From JAGIBJ01 sp032119795 (GTDB lineage: Bacteria > Actinomycetota > Thermoleophilia > Solirubrobacterales > Solirubrobacteraceae): a stretch of 64,000 bases of DNA. A program made the position numbers and the translations under genes. The DNA is taken from the NCBI GenBank assembly GCA_032119795.1, contig JAUMFO010000024.1, positions 62,001 to 126,000 on the forward strand. Direction: 5' to 3'. Shown here piece after piece: positions 16,965 to 23,452 of this stretch. Every line of letters starts with the position of its first letter. Within the stretch, counting starts at the first letter, position 1. The notes below the pieces were generated by a model, which was given only the letters and a program-made list of their open reading frames with translations, made no database searches and was not told where the DNA came from.

Positions 16965-17972
16965 TTACGTGATGGCATCCTGGGTGCGGAAGGCCCGCCG
17001 GTAGGCGGTGGGCGTCGTCCGGATGCGACGGGCGAAGTGCTCACGAAGCGACGCGGCGCTGCCGAAGCCGCTCTCGGTGGCGACCTCCTCGACGGGCAGG
17101 TCGGTCCGCTCGAGCAAGGCCTGAGCGGCGGCGATCCGCTGGTCGGTGAGCCAGCGCGCGGGCGTCGTTCCGGTCTCCTCGCGGAATCGGCGCGCGAAGG
17201 TGCGCTCGGAGACGCTCGCATGGGTCGCGAGCGCGGCGACGTCGAGTGGCTCGCTCAGGCGCTCGATCGCCCAAGCGCGCGTCGACTCCAGCCCGGCCGC
17301 CCGCGGCGCCTCGGCAGCCGCCGCCGTCCCGATCGGCCGGCGCACGAACTGTGCCTGGCCGCCGTCGCGGTGCGGCGCGACCACCGTCCGCCGCGCCATC
17401 GCCGCGGCGACGGCCGCGCCATGGTCGCGGCGTACGACGTGGAGGCAGAGATCGATGCCCGACGCCACACCCGCACTCGTCAGGACGCGCCCCTCGTCGA
17501 CGTAGAGCACATCCGGATCCACCTGGACCTCTGGAAACCGGTCGGCAAGCTCGGCCGCGGAGTACCAATGGGTCGTCGCGCGGCGGCCGTCGAGCAGGCC
17601 CGCAAAGGCGAGGGCGAAGGCCCCGGTGCAGATCGACATGATGCGCGCGCCGCGCGCGTCGGCCTGGCGAAGCGCGTCGAGCACGGCCGGATCAGGTGAC
17701 TCGGAGTGGCCTGAAATCCCTGGCACGATCAGGGTATCTGCCCCAAGACATGCCTCAAGCCCATGAGTCGCGAACAGCTCAAGTCCCGTCGACGAAGCGA
17801 CCGGCCCGGCCTCGAACCCGGCCACCGAGAAGTCGTACCGGCCCGTGCCGCAATGCCCAAACAGATGGGTCGGCGCGGCGAGGTCGAGCAGGACGACCCC
17901 GGGGAGCGCCAGCGCGACGACTCGGTGTAGCGGAGCAGACAGAGTTGGCAGGATCCTAGCGAGTATTGGCAT
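16965..17972 (-). CDS. GlxA/FtrA-type AraC-family regulator with DJ-1-like domain
   Basis: A 335-residue regulator. Residues 15-190 are a DJ-1/PfpI-like sensory domain (VVALALPGVVLLDLAAPTHLF; DTLIVPGISG; the nucleophile-elbow-like SICTGAFALAFAGLLDGRRAT). The C-terminus is a double helix-turn-helix AraC domain (LDVAALATHASVSERTFARRFREETG and LPVEEVATESGFGSAASLREHF). Such proteins usually act as one-component activators of catabolic genes. It is divergent from a free-standing DJ-1/PfpI protein, a natural target. The ATG at 17972 gives a family-typical length; a 5-bp inverted repeat (TGGCA-TTTC-TGCCA, 17968-17981) overlaps this start and could be an operator. Confidence 0.88.
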   Translation of the reverse strand: MPILARILPTLSAPLHRVVALALPGVVLLDLAAPTHLFGHCGTGRYDFSVAGFEAGPVASSTGLELFATHGLEACLGADTLIVPGISGHSESPDPAVLDALRQADARGARIMSICTGAFALAFAGLLDGRRATTHWYSAAELADRFPEVQVDPDVLYVDEGRVLTSAGVASGIDLCLHVVRRDHGAAVAAAMARRTVVAPHRDGGQAQFVRRPIGTAAAAEAPRAAGLESTRAWAIERLSEPLDVAALATHASVSERTFARRFREETGTTPARWLTDQRIAAAQALLERTDLPVEEVATESGFGSAASLREHFARRIRTTPTAYRRAFRTQDAIT

Positions 17973-18017
17973 TTCTGCCACTGGCGGGGTCTGGCGGCCG
18001 CCCGCAGGATGCGTCCC

Positions 18018-18638
18018 ATGCCCATCAGTACTCAGATCCTGCTCTTCGACGGCTTCGACGAACTCGACGCCGTCGCCCCGTTTGAGATCCTCGTCGGCGC
18101 CGGGTTCCCGGTCCGGCTGGTCACGCTCGAGGGCACCGAGCCACACGTCACCGGCAATCACGGCCTGCGCACCGGGATCGACGGCGCCTTCGCGGTCGAC
18201 GCGGGCGGGCTGCTGGTCGTCCCGGGCGGCGGGTGGGCTGGCGGGCGCCAGGGTGTTCGGCGCGCCGTCGACGCCGGGAGCCTTCCATCGGCGGTCGCCG
18301 AGGCGCACGCGGCCGGCGCGATCATCGCGTCGATCTGTACCGGTGGCGTGATCGTCGCCGCCGCAGGCCTGCTGGCGGGCCGCCCGGCGGTGACGCACCG
18401 CGCCGCACTCGACTACCTCGCCCTGGCGGGAGCCGACGTCCGGGCCGATGAGCGCGTGGTCGACGACGGCGACATCGTCACCGCTGGCGGCGTCACATCT
18501 GGAATCGACCTGTCGCTGCACCTCGTCGAGCGGTTCGTCTCGGCCGAACGAGCCGAGACGCAGCGGGTCCGCATCGAGCACGAGCACCGCACGCCAGCGC
18601 TCGTGACCCAGCAGGACAAAGAGAGGCCAGAGGCCTAG
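18018..18638 (+). CDS. DJ-1/PfpI family protein
   Basis: A 206-residue protein of the DJ-1/PfpI superfamily. The fold's nucleophile elbow is visible as IIASICTGGVIVAAAGLLAGRPAVTHRAALDYL, with the Cys expected to be reactive. Subgroup members include isonitrile hydratases, deglycases and chaperone-like proteins; I cannot choose between them. The ATG at 18018 has an AGGA about 9 nt upstream, whereas the in-frame ATG at 18009 would add three residues (MRP). It is divergent from the GlxA-type regulator, whose sensory domain has the same fold, so the two may form a regulator/enzyme pair. The gene ends inside an inverted repeat shared with cobF. Confidence 0.85.
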   Translation: MPISTQILLFDGFDELDAVAPFEILVGAGFPVRLVTLEGTEPHVTGNHGLRTGIDGAFAVDAGGLLVVPGGGWAGGRQGVRRAVDAGSLPSAVAEAHAAGAIIASICTGGVIVAAAGLLAGRPAVTHRAALDYLALAGADVRADERVVDDGDIVTAGGVTSGIDLSLHLVERFVSAERAETQRVRIEHEHRTPALVTQQDKERPEA

Positions 18639-18747
18639 GAGAGCGGTGGATCGTGCGTGCGATGGGCCGCACGCGAACGCAGGTGGGCCTCTGGCCCATT
18701 GAGGCTCGCGGGTGGCTCAGCGTGCGTGCGAGGCGCTGCTCTCCTAG
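18635..18747. terminator. Inverted-repeat region containing both convergent stop codons
   Basis: CTAGGAGAGC (18635-18644) and GCTCTCCTAG (18738-18747) form a perfect 10-bp inverted repeat that includes the TAG stop codons of the DJ-1 gene and of cobF. Inside lies a smaller hairpin, TGGGCC-TCT-GGCCCA near 18687-18701, and a repeated CGTGCGTGCGA. It probably works as a two-way terminator. Confidence 0.6.
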
Positions 18748-19700
18748 ACCTCGAGAGCGCCACCGTGCATCGGGGGGTAATCGGTCGTGACGTGCTTGGT
18801 GGCGCGGCGGTCGTGGCCGCTGCGGCGCTCGAGTTCGCCGGCGCGGCGCTCGACCTGGCGGACGCGCCGCTCGGAGACGCCGGGGCGGCGGCGCTCGGAG
18901 AGGATGCGGCGGATCAGGTAGGTGTCGAAGATCCAGCCTTTGCGCTCTTTGGCCTCGGCGCGGACGCGGACGATCTCGTCGCGGACCTGCTCGAGCGGGC
19001 CGGAGATGAGGAGTTCGTCGGCGGTGCCGAGGTAGGCGCCCCAGTAGATCTCGAGGCCGTGCGGATCCAGGCGGGTGAAGGTGGTCGACGGGTCGAGCAT
19101 CACGACGACGTCGTTGGCGCTGGCTGGGATGCCGCTGCCAAGGAGCCGGGCCGGGGTGATCTGGACGGCGCCGCCCTGGCGGTTGAGGGGAATGCGGTGG
19201 CGGGCGGTGAGGGCGTGGATGCTGCTGACGCCGGGCAGGACCTCGTAGTCGAACTTCGCCTTGCCGCGCCCGGCGACCTCTTCGACGATCGAGAGGGTGC
19301 TTTCGTAGAGCGACGGGTCGCCCCAGACCAGGAAGCCGCCCGTCTCACCGGGGGCCAGATGCTCGGCCAGCGCGGACTCCCAGAGTTCGACGCGCTGATG
19401 CCGCCAGTGGGCGACGGCGTCGGCGTAGTGCGGCGTGTCCTTCCAGGGGCGGTCGGGGTCGCGCAGCTCGACCGTGCGGTAGTCGTCGTCATCGCGGTAG
19501 CGGTCGACCACCTCGCGGCGGGCGTTGACGAGGTCGTCCTTTTCCTCCTCCTTCGTGACGATGAAGAGGACGTCGAGCTCGCGGATGGCGAGCGCCGCCT
19601 GGTTGGTGACGTAGTCGGGGTCACCGGCGCCGATGCCGATCAACAGGACCCGCGCCCCACTTGGCTTGGTGGCTTGCTGCGGTGCGTCGTCGGCGCTCAT
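18744..19700 (-). CDS. cobF: Precorrin-6A synthase (deacetylating) CobF with Arg-rich C-terminal extension
   Basis: A 318-residue SAM-dependent methylase that methylates C1 and removes the acetyl group of precorrin-5, a step found only in the aerobic pathway. The N-terminal motif VLLIGIGAGDPDYVTNQA is at about 18-35; LVWGDPSLYESTLSIVEEV, YEVLPGVSSIHALTARHRIP and FTRLDPHGLEIYWGAYLG follow. CobF proteins are usually about 250-260 residues; here ~50 extra residues follow the catalytic core, rich in ERR repeats (SERRRPG, SERRVRQ, VERRAGE, LERRSGHDRR). The role of this tail is unknown. The gene is divergent from cobK across 139 nt, so the two may share a control region. Confidence 0.92.
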   Translation of the reverse strand: MSADDAPQQATKPSGARVLLIGIGAGDPDYVTNQAALAIRELDVLFIVTKEEEKDDLVNARREVVDRYRDDDDYRTVELRDPDRPWKDTPHYADAVAHWRHQRVELWESALAEHLAPGETGGFLVWGDPSLYESTLSIVEEVAGRGKAKFDYEVLPGVSSIHALTARHRIPLNRQGGAVQITPARLLGSGIPASANDVVVMLDPSTTFTRLDPHGLEIYWGAYLGTADELLISGPLEQVRDEIVRVRAEAKERKGWIFDTYLIRRILSERRRPGVSERRVRQVERRAGELERRSGHDRRATKHVTTDYPPMHGGALEV

Positions 19701-19763
19701 TGCCGTCCATCATGACGTGAGCACCGGCCGTCTGTGCCGCCGGTCCAACGAACGACCGACGCC

Positions 19764-19783
19764 GGCTCCGGGTGAGCGGAGCC
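19764..19783. promoter_or_regulatory. Hairpin in the cobF-cobK divergent region
   Basis: GGCTCCG (19764-19770) and CGGAGCC (19777-19783) form a 7-bp perfect stem with a 6-nt loop, 57 nt before the cobK start. A near-palindrome TTACCGGTTA follows at 19788-19797. Either could be a regulatory site. No cobalamin riboswitch core is present here. Confidence 0.3.
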
Positions 19784-19839
19784 TCAATTACCGGTTACCC
19801 GACCAACGTGGCAGCAGGACTTCCTGCGACCATCACCCG

Positions 19840-20664
19840 GTGACCGGTGCCGCGGCTGATTCGACCGTCCTCATTTTGGGTGGGACCGGCGAGGCGCGCG
19901 CCCTGGCCGCGGGCCTCGACGCCCTGGGCGGCGTTCGCGTGCTTTCTTCGTTGGCCGGCCGCGTCGCGCGGCCCCGCCTGCCGATCGGCGAGGTGCGGAT
20001 CGGTGGGTTCGGCGGGCCCGAGCGACTGGCCGAGTGGCTGCGCGAGGAGCAGGTCGCGTGCGTCGTCGATGCGACCCATCCGTTTGCGCAGCGGATCTCC
20101 GCGTCTGCGGCGCAGGCGTCGGGCGCCAGTGGAGTGCCGCTGCTGCGTCTCCAGCGTCCGGGCTGGGCGGAGCGCCCGGGTGACGTTTGGCACTGGGTCG
20201 ACTCCCTCGACGAGGCGGCGGCCCTGCTGCCGACGCTGCCGCGACGTGGCCACCTCCCCGTCAACCAAACGAGTTCAACCACTGACGCGCGTGTTCGCGT
20301 GTTCCTCACGACGGGGCGCCAGGGACTCGGCGCATTCCGCGAGTCCTCCGACGCGTGGTTCCTCGTGCGGTGCGTTGACCCACCGGAGGAGGCCGACCTC
20401 CCACCCCACCACGAACTGCTGCTCGACCGCGGCCCGTACACGCTGGCCGGTGAGCTGGAGCTGATCGACCGCTACGGCGTCGACGTCGTCGCGACGAAGG
20501 ACTCTGGCGGTGACCTCACGGTCGCGAAGCTCGACGCCGCCCGCGAGCGCGGGCTCGCGGTCGTCGTCATCCGCCGCCCGGCCGGACCGGACGTGCCGAC
20601 GGTCGATGCGGTCCAGGCTGCCGTCGACTGGGTCTCGGGGCGGCTCAGCGGCGCCGCGGATTGA
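19840..20664 (+). CDS. cobK: Precorrin-6A reductase
   Basis: A 274-residue NADPH-dependent reductase of the corrin ring (CobK/CbiJ). The nucleotide-binding motif VLILGGTGEARALAAGL is at about residues 9-25; VDATHPFAQRISASAAQA, VRVFLTTGRQGLGAF, GPYTLAGELELI and VATKDSGGDLTVAKLDAARE are conserved family blocks. The GTG at 19840 starts just before the first beta strand; upstream in-frame codons encode unrelated sequence. It is divergent from cobF, whose product is its substrate. CobK and CobF act back to back, so expression of both from one divergent promoter region makes sense. Confidence 0.92.
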   Translation: MTGAAADSTVLILGGTGEARALAAGLDALGGVRVLSSLAGRVARPRLPIGEVRIGGFGGPERLAEWLREEQVACVVDATHPFAQRISASAAQASGASGVPLLRLQRPGWAERPGDVWHWVDSLDEAAALLPTLPRRGHLPVNQTSSTTDARVRVFLTTGRQGLGAFRESSDAWFLVRCVDPPEEADLPPHHELLLDRGPYTLAGELELIDRYGVDVVATKDSGGDLTVAKLDAARERGLAVVVIRRPAGPDVPTVDAVQAAVDWVSGRLSGAAD

Positions 20665-20690
20665 TCGGGTTGGCGACCATCTCGCCGTTC

Positions 20691-21305
20691 TCAGCTGGCC
20701 GGCCGGTGGCGCGCGATGATCAGCGCGTCGTCGACCAACCCGCGGAGCGCGGGCTCGTCGAGCGCGCCGTGCGTCACGAAGGCGCGCAGCCAGATCGCGG
20801 CGGTGACCGTCTCAACGACGCGCTTGGGGTCAGGCTGCGGCGGGATCTCGCCGCGATCAACGGCCCTGCCGACCATGCGCGTCGCCACGGCGTGGCGCTC
20901 ATGCCAGTGCCGGGTCGTGAGCTCATGGAATTCGTCGTTGGTGAGCGAGAGGACGCTGCGCAGGAGCATGAGCATGGTCGGCTCGGTGAGGACGGCCGCA
21001 ACCGAGCGCGCGAGCGCCATGAGGTCGTCCTCGATCGACCCGAGATCAGGCTCCAGGACCGACGCCGCGACGACCGTCGACACGACCTCGCCGAGCAGCT
21101 GACTCTTGTGCGGCCAGCGGCGGTAGATCGTCGTCACCGCCACGTCGGCAGCCTTGGCGATTCGAGGAATCGAGAGGTCGGCATACCCGACGGTGCGCAG
21201 CTCGTCGACCGTGGCCGCCAAGACGGCACTGCGAACGCGTGCCGACCGCCCACCGGTGCGCACGCCCTGGTAGGTGGGCCTCGCGTCGGTGGAGTCGGCG
21301 GTCAT
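20691..21305 (-). CDS. TetR family transcriptional regulator
   Basis: A 204-residue regulator. The N-terminal helix-turn-helix is intact (RSAVLAATVDELRTVGYADLSIPRIAKAADVAVTTIYRRWPHKSQLLGEVV, about residues 24-75). The C-terminal ligand domain begins near EPDLGSIEDDLMAL and resembles the TetR_C group found with AcrR-like repressors. The start ATG at 21305 is supported by a TAGAAT -10 box 7 nt upstream. Overlapping inverted repeats (GGTAG/CTACC and GGCGG/CCGCC, 21324-21342) lie in the -35 region and are candidate operator sites. It has the opposite strand to cobK and is 26 nt from its end. Confidence 0.9.
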   Translation of the reverse strand: MTADSTDARPTYQGVRTGGRSARVRSAVLAATVDELRTVGYADLSIPRIAKAADVAVTTIYRRWPHKSQLLGEVVSTVVAASVLEPDLGSIEDDLMALARSVAAVLTEPTMLMLLRSVLSLTNDEFHELTTRHWHERHAVATRMVGRAVDRGEIPPQPDPKRVVETVTAAIWLRAFVTHGALDEPALRGLVDDALIIARHRPAS

Positions 21306-21318
21306 TGCGCCCATTCTA
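21306..21318 (-). promoter_or_regulatory. -10 box of a leaderless TetR gene promoter
   Basis: On the minus strand TAGAAT (21318-21313) is followed by 7 nt and the ATG at 21305. It is the closest match to TATAAT of all such elements in the window. Confidence 0.55.
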
Positions 21319-21323
21319 CGCGT

Positions 21324-21342
21324 GGTAGGCGGAACTACCGCC
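21324..21342. promoter_or_regulatory. Overlapping inverted repeats, candidate TetR operator
   Basis: GGTAG-GCGGAA-CTACC (21324-21339) overlaps GGCGG-AACTA-CCGCC (21328-21342). They sit 6 nt upstream of the TetR -10 box, where a repressor would block RNA polymerase. Confidence 0.4.
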
Positions 21343-21396
21343 TGCTCGACCAACGACCAGCAGGGCGGGGAACCCCCGCTGGTCGTTGGTCGAGCA
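21343..21396. terminator. Very stable 19-bp stem-loop between the hydrolase and TetR genes
   Basis: TGCTCGACCAACGACCAGC (21343-21361) and its exact reverse complement (21378-21396) form a 19-bp perfect stem around a 16-nt loop that itself has GGGG-AA-CCCC. It lies between the end of the hydrolase gene and the TetR promoter, so the simplest reading is a terminator. A two-sided regulatory site is possible. Confidence 0.55.
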
Positions 21397-21639
21397 AGTG
21401 CGACCCGTGCACCTGGGGGCGCGACGGAAACCATTGCCGCGTCGCGGCAATGGCAAACAAGATAGCAATAAGCCTTGCTAAGGCAACTCGGATTGCGTTA
21501 GCCTGCTCCAGCGAGCCCGGCTAGGGACAGATGCCAGCTCGAACTGGGCGCCGCGATCCGGGGACGGACGCGGCGCCTGGGGGCCGGCCGCCGAGCCCGG
21601 CCGCAGCACACGCCATCAACCGGACTCGCCGCGACGCCC
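21397..21639. other. Gene-free stretch downstream of the hydrolase gene
   Basis: Together with the hairpins to its left, this completes a 334-nt non-coding interval (21306-21639). Apart from the 21431-21453 stem-loop it holds an AT-richer patch (21455-21500) with GCCTT-GCT-AAGGC (21472-21484) and a TTGCGTTA half-site (21493-21500) like those near 22640 and 22763. No gene follows this patch on the plus strand. Confidence 0.4.
21431..21453. terminator. 10-bp stem-loop
   Basis: CCATTGCCGC (21431-21440) and GCGGCAATGG (21444-21453) form a perfect 10-bp stem with a GTC loop, downstream of the hydrolase gene on the minus strand. Probably a terminator of that gene. Confidence 0.5.
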
Positions 21640-22611
21640 CTACCGCAGGTGGGCATCCAGGAACGCGGTCTCGGTCGCGACCAACCGCTCAAACGCCGCG
21701 CCCGAGTAGACCTCGAAATGCTCGCCCTCGACCTCGACGTACTCCGCACCCAGCTTGGCGGCCAGGGCACGCGCCGGAGCCGCGGGGGCCACGCGATCGC
21801 CGGTCGCCGCCCCGATGAAGGTCGGGCTCGTGATGGCGCCGGCCCGCTTGATCGGCGAGTACCCGAGGACGTTGAGCGCCGACCGGGCCGGCGTGCTGTT
21901 CACGTAGCGGGTGCCCGGCTCGGCGAGGCTTCGCTGCGCGCTCTCCCAAGCCCCGGGCGCCGTCATCATGGCCGCTGTGCCGGGCTTCCCGGCGAACGGA
22001 ATGTTCACCGACGGCCGCCCCAGGGCGGCGTTGGCAAGATCGGCCGTCACCTTCGCCGCAATCCCGAGCAGCGTCGGCGCGGTGAGCTGGCGGGCGGCCA
22101 GCGACGCATCCAGATGTGGCACCTGCGCCACGACGGCGCGCAGCCACGGGTAGTCGCAGGCGATGTTCAGCACGTGCCCACCGGCCATCGACGTCCCCCA
22201 CAGCCCAACCCGGGATTCATCCACGCTCGGAAACGTGTTGAGCTTGCCGATCACAGCCCGCCAGTCTGCGACCTGAGCCTTGAGGTCGACGAGGCGCCGG
22301 GGGCTCCCGGTGCTGCTGCCGAAGTAGCGGTAGTCGAAGCCGACCACGGTGTACCCGGCAGCCACGAAGCGCGTCGCGTACTTCGTGGGGTTGCCCTCGA
22401 AGAGCCCGCCGAGACCAGCAGCCGCTACGACCGTCGGGTGGTCCCCTGGACCAGGACTGATGATCGTCACGTCGAGCGTCTCGCGCCCTGACGGGATGCG
22501 GACGTGCTCGGTCGTTGGCGCGGCCACGGCAGCAGCCGGCGCCATGAGGCACAGGACTGCACCGACGACACCGGAGGCGCGACAAATGGAACGGACGACG
22601 GACTGGGGCAT
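21640..22611 (-). CDS. Exported alpha/beta hydrolase
   Basis: A 323-residue alpha/beta hydrolase with a signal peptide (MPQSVVRSICRASGVVGAVLCLMAPAA by segments, cleavage near VAA-PTT). The nucleophile elbow is GLWGTSMAGGHVL, with Ser as nucleophile; the acid is probably the Asp in FIGAATGDRVAPA and the His in VEGEHFEVYSG. It resembles dienelactone hydrolase/acetyl xylan esterase-like secreted esterases. The ATG at 22611 is chosen because a TACGCT -10 box lies 7 nt upstream and the signal peptide begins at once. It is divergent from a TetR-like gene and its upstream region carries a half-site similar to that gene's operator. Confidence 0.87.
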   Translation of the reverse strand: MPQSVVRSICRASGVVGAVLCLMAPAAAVAAPTTEHVRIPSGRETLDVTIISPGPGDHPTVVAAAGLGGLFEGNPTKYATRFVAAGYTVVGFDYRYFGSSTGSPRRLVDLKAQVADWRAVIGKLNTFPSVDESRVGLWGTSMAGGHVLNIACDYPWLRAVVAQVPHLDASLAARQLTAPTLLGIAAKVTADLANAALGRPSVNIPFAGKPGTAAMMTAPGAWESAQRSLAEPGTRYVNSTPARSALNVLGYSPIKRAGAITSPTFIGAATGDRVAPAAPARALAAKLGAEYVEVEGEHFEVYSGAAFERLVATETAFLDAHLR

Positions 22612-22624
22612 GGGCCGCAGCGTA
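22612..22624 (-). promoter_or_regulatory. -10 box of a leaderless hydrolase promoter
   Basis: On the minus strand TACGCT (22624-22619) is followed by 7 nt and the ATG at 22611. An AACGCAATTAAGG element lies 17 nt further upstream (22641-22653), in the place of a -35 or operator. Confidence 0.5.
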
Positions 22625-22762
22625 GACACCGTTTTCGCCAAACGCAATTAAGGTAGCCTTTAGGCAGGTCGCGCTGGCCCTCGTGCACAGGACCCTGCTC
22701 CCATGACCAGCCGCCCCACCCCGCGCCGCCGCCCGGCGAGACGACCTAGCTCCGCGCCACGT

Positions 22763-22786
22763 TTAACGCAACCATGATTGCGTTAA
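22763..22786. promoter_or_regulatory. Perfect palindromic operator upstream of the TetR-like gene
   Basis: TTAACGCAA (22763-22771) and TTGCGTTAA (22778-22786) form a 9-bp perfect inverted repeat with a 6-nt spacer, typical of a TetR-family dimer site. It ends 3 nt before the TAGGAT -10 box of the next gene. A related half-site (ACGCAATTAA) occurs at 22642-22651 in front of the divergent hydrolase. Confidence 0.7.
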
Positions 22787-22789
22787 GCA

Positions 22790-22801
22790 TAGGATTGTGG
22801 C
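22790..22801 (+). promoter_or_regulatory. -10 box of a leaderless TetR-like gene promoter
   Basis: TAGGAT (22790-22795) then 6 nt and the GTG at 22802. It lies directly beside the palindrome at 22763-22786. Confidence 0.5.
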
Positions 22802-23365
22802 GTGGCCCCGATCCAACTCGACTCACGGCTCCCTCACGACACGCAGGTCGCCGAGGCCGTGATCGAACTGCTCTCCAGAGTGGGCGCCAGCGGCCTGGCC
22901 GATGCCGCCGACCCTGGCCCGCCCATGATGTTCGGCGCCTCCACGCAGGCGCTCCTGAGCACGGCGCTCGCGCACCTCATCGAGCATGACCGGCGCGAGC
23001 GGATGAGCCTCACCACCCTCGCTCCGGGGGACGTCGCCGGAGCCACCGCTCGAGTCGCGGCGCTGCTCGAGCGGTGGACGAGCACCCGCGCCCGAGACCT
23101 CCTCGTCGCTCGGCACGAGATCTCGGTGGAGTCCACGCGCCGCCCGGTCCTCGCCGGCTTCGTCGCAGACTGGCGGATGGCGCTCATCCAGAACGCCGTC
23201 GTGCTCGCCACTCGCGTCGGCAGCAGAGACCCAGAGGACCACGCCCTGGCACTCACCACCTGGATGGACGGAGTGCTCTGGAATGCCGTCCTGCACCCTG
23301 ACCTCCCCGGGCCAGGCGGGCCCGAGTCGCGCCGACTCATTCGTAGACAAGTCGAAGCGCGCTAG
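22802..23365 (+). CDS. TetR-like regulator with a shortened helix-turn-helix
   Basis: A 187-residue protein. The first helix resembles TetR (QVAEAVIELLSRVGASGL, residues 15-32) but the helix-turn-helix seems compressed: ADAADPGPPMMFGASTQALLSTALAHL stands where about 35 residues are normal, and the recognition helix contains two prolines. The C-terminal part (from RVAALLERWTS to the end) resembles a TetR ligand domain of the type RDLLVARHEISVEST. The GTG start is supported by a TAGGAT -10 box 6 nt upstream and by a perfect palindromic operator. It may still bind DNA, or may act as a partner of another TetR protein. It is divergent from the exported hydrolase and probably controls it. Confidence 0.7.
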   Translation: MAPIQLDSRLPHDTQVAEAVIELLSRVGASGLADAADPGPPMMFGASTQALLSTALAHLIEHDRRERMSLTTLAPGDVAGATARVAALLERWTSTRARDLLVARHEISVESTRRPVLAGFVADWRMALIQNAVVLATRVGSRDPEDHALALTTWMDGVLWNAVLHPDLPGPGGPESRRLIRRQVEAR

Positions 23366-23452
23366 CGACGTCGCTCGAGATCTGCCGATCGACACGCAGA
23401 ATGTGCCCGCAGTGTTCCCGTCGCCGCTGACGGCCGAGAACCTCGGGCCCGC

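Noticed and set aside
19701..19839. Possible second cobalamin riboswitch between cobF and cobK
   Set aside because: The GCCACTG box and the GGAGTCAG-type segment are absent on both strands; only a plain 7-bp hairpin is present.
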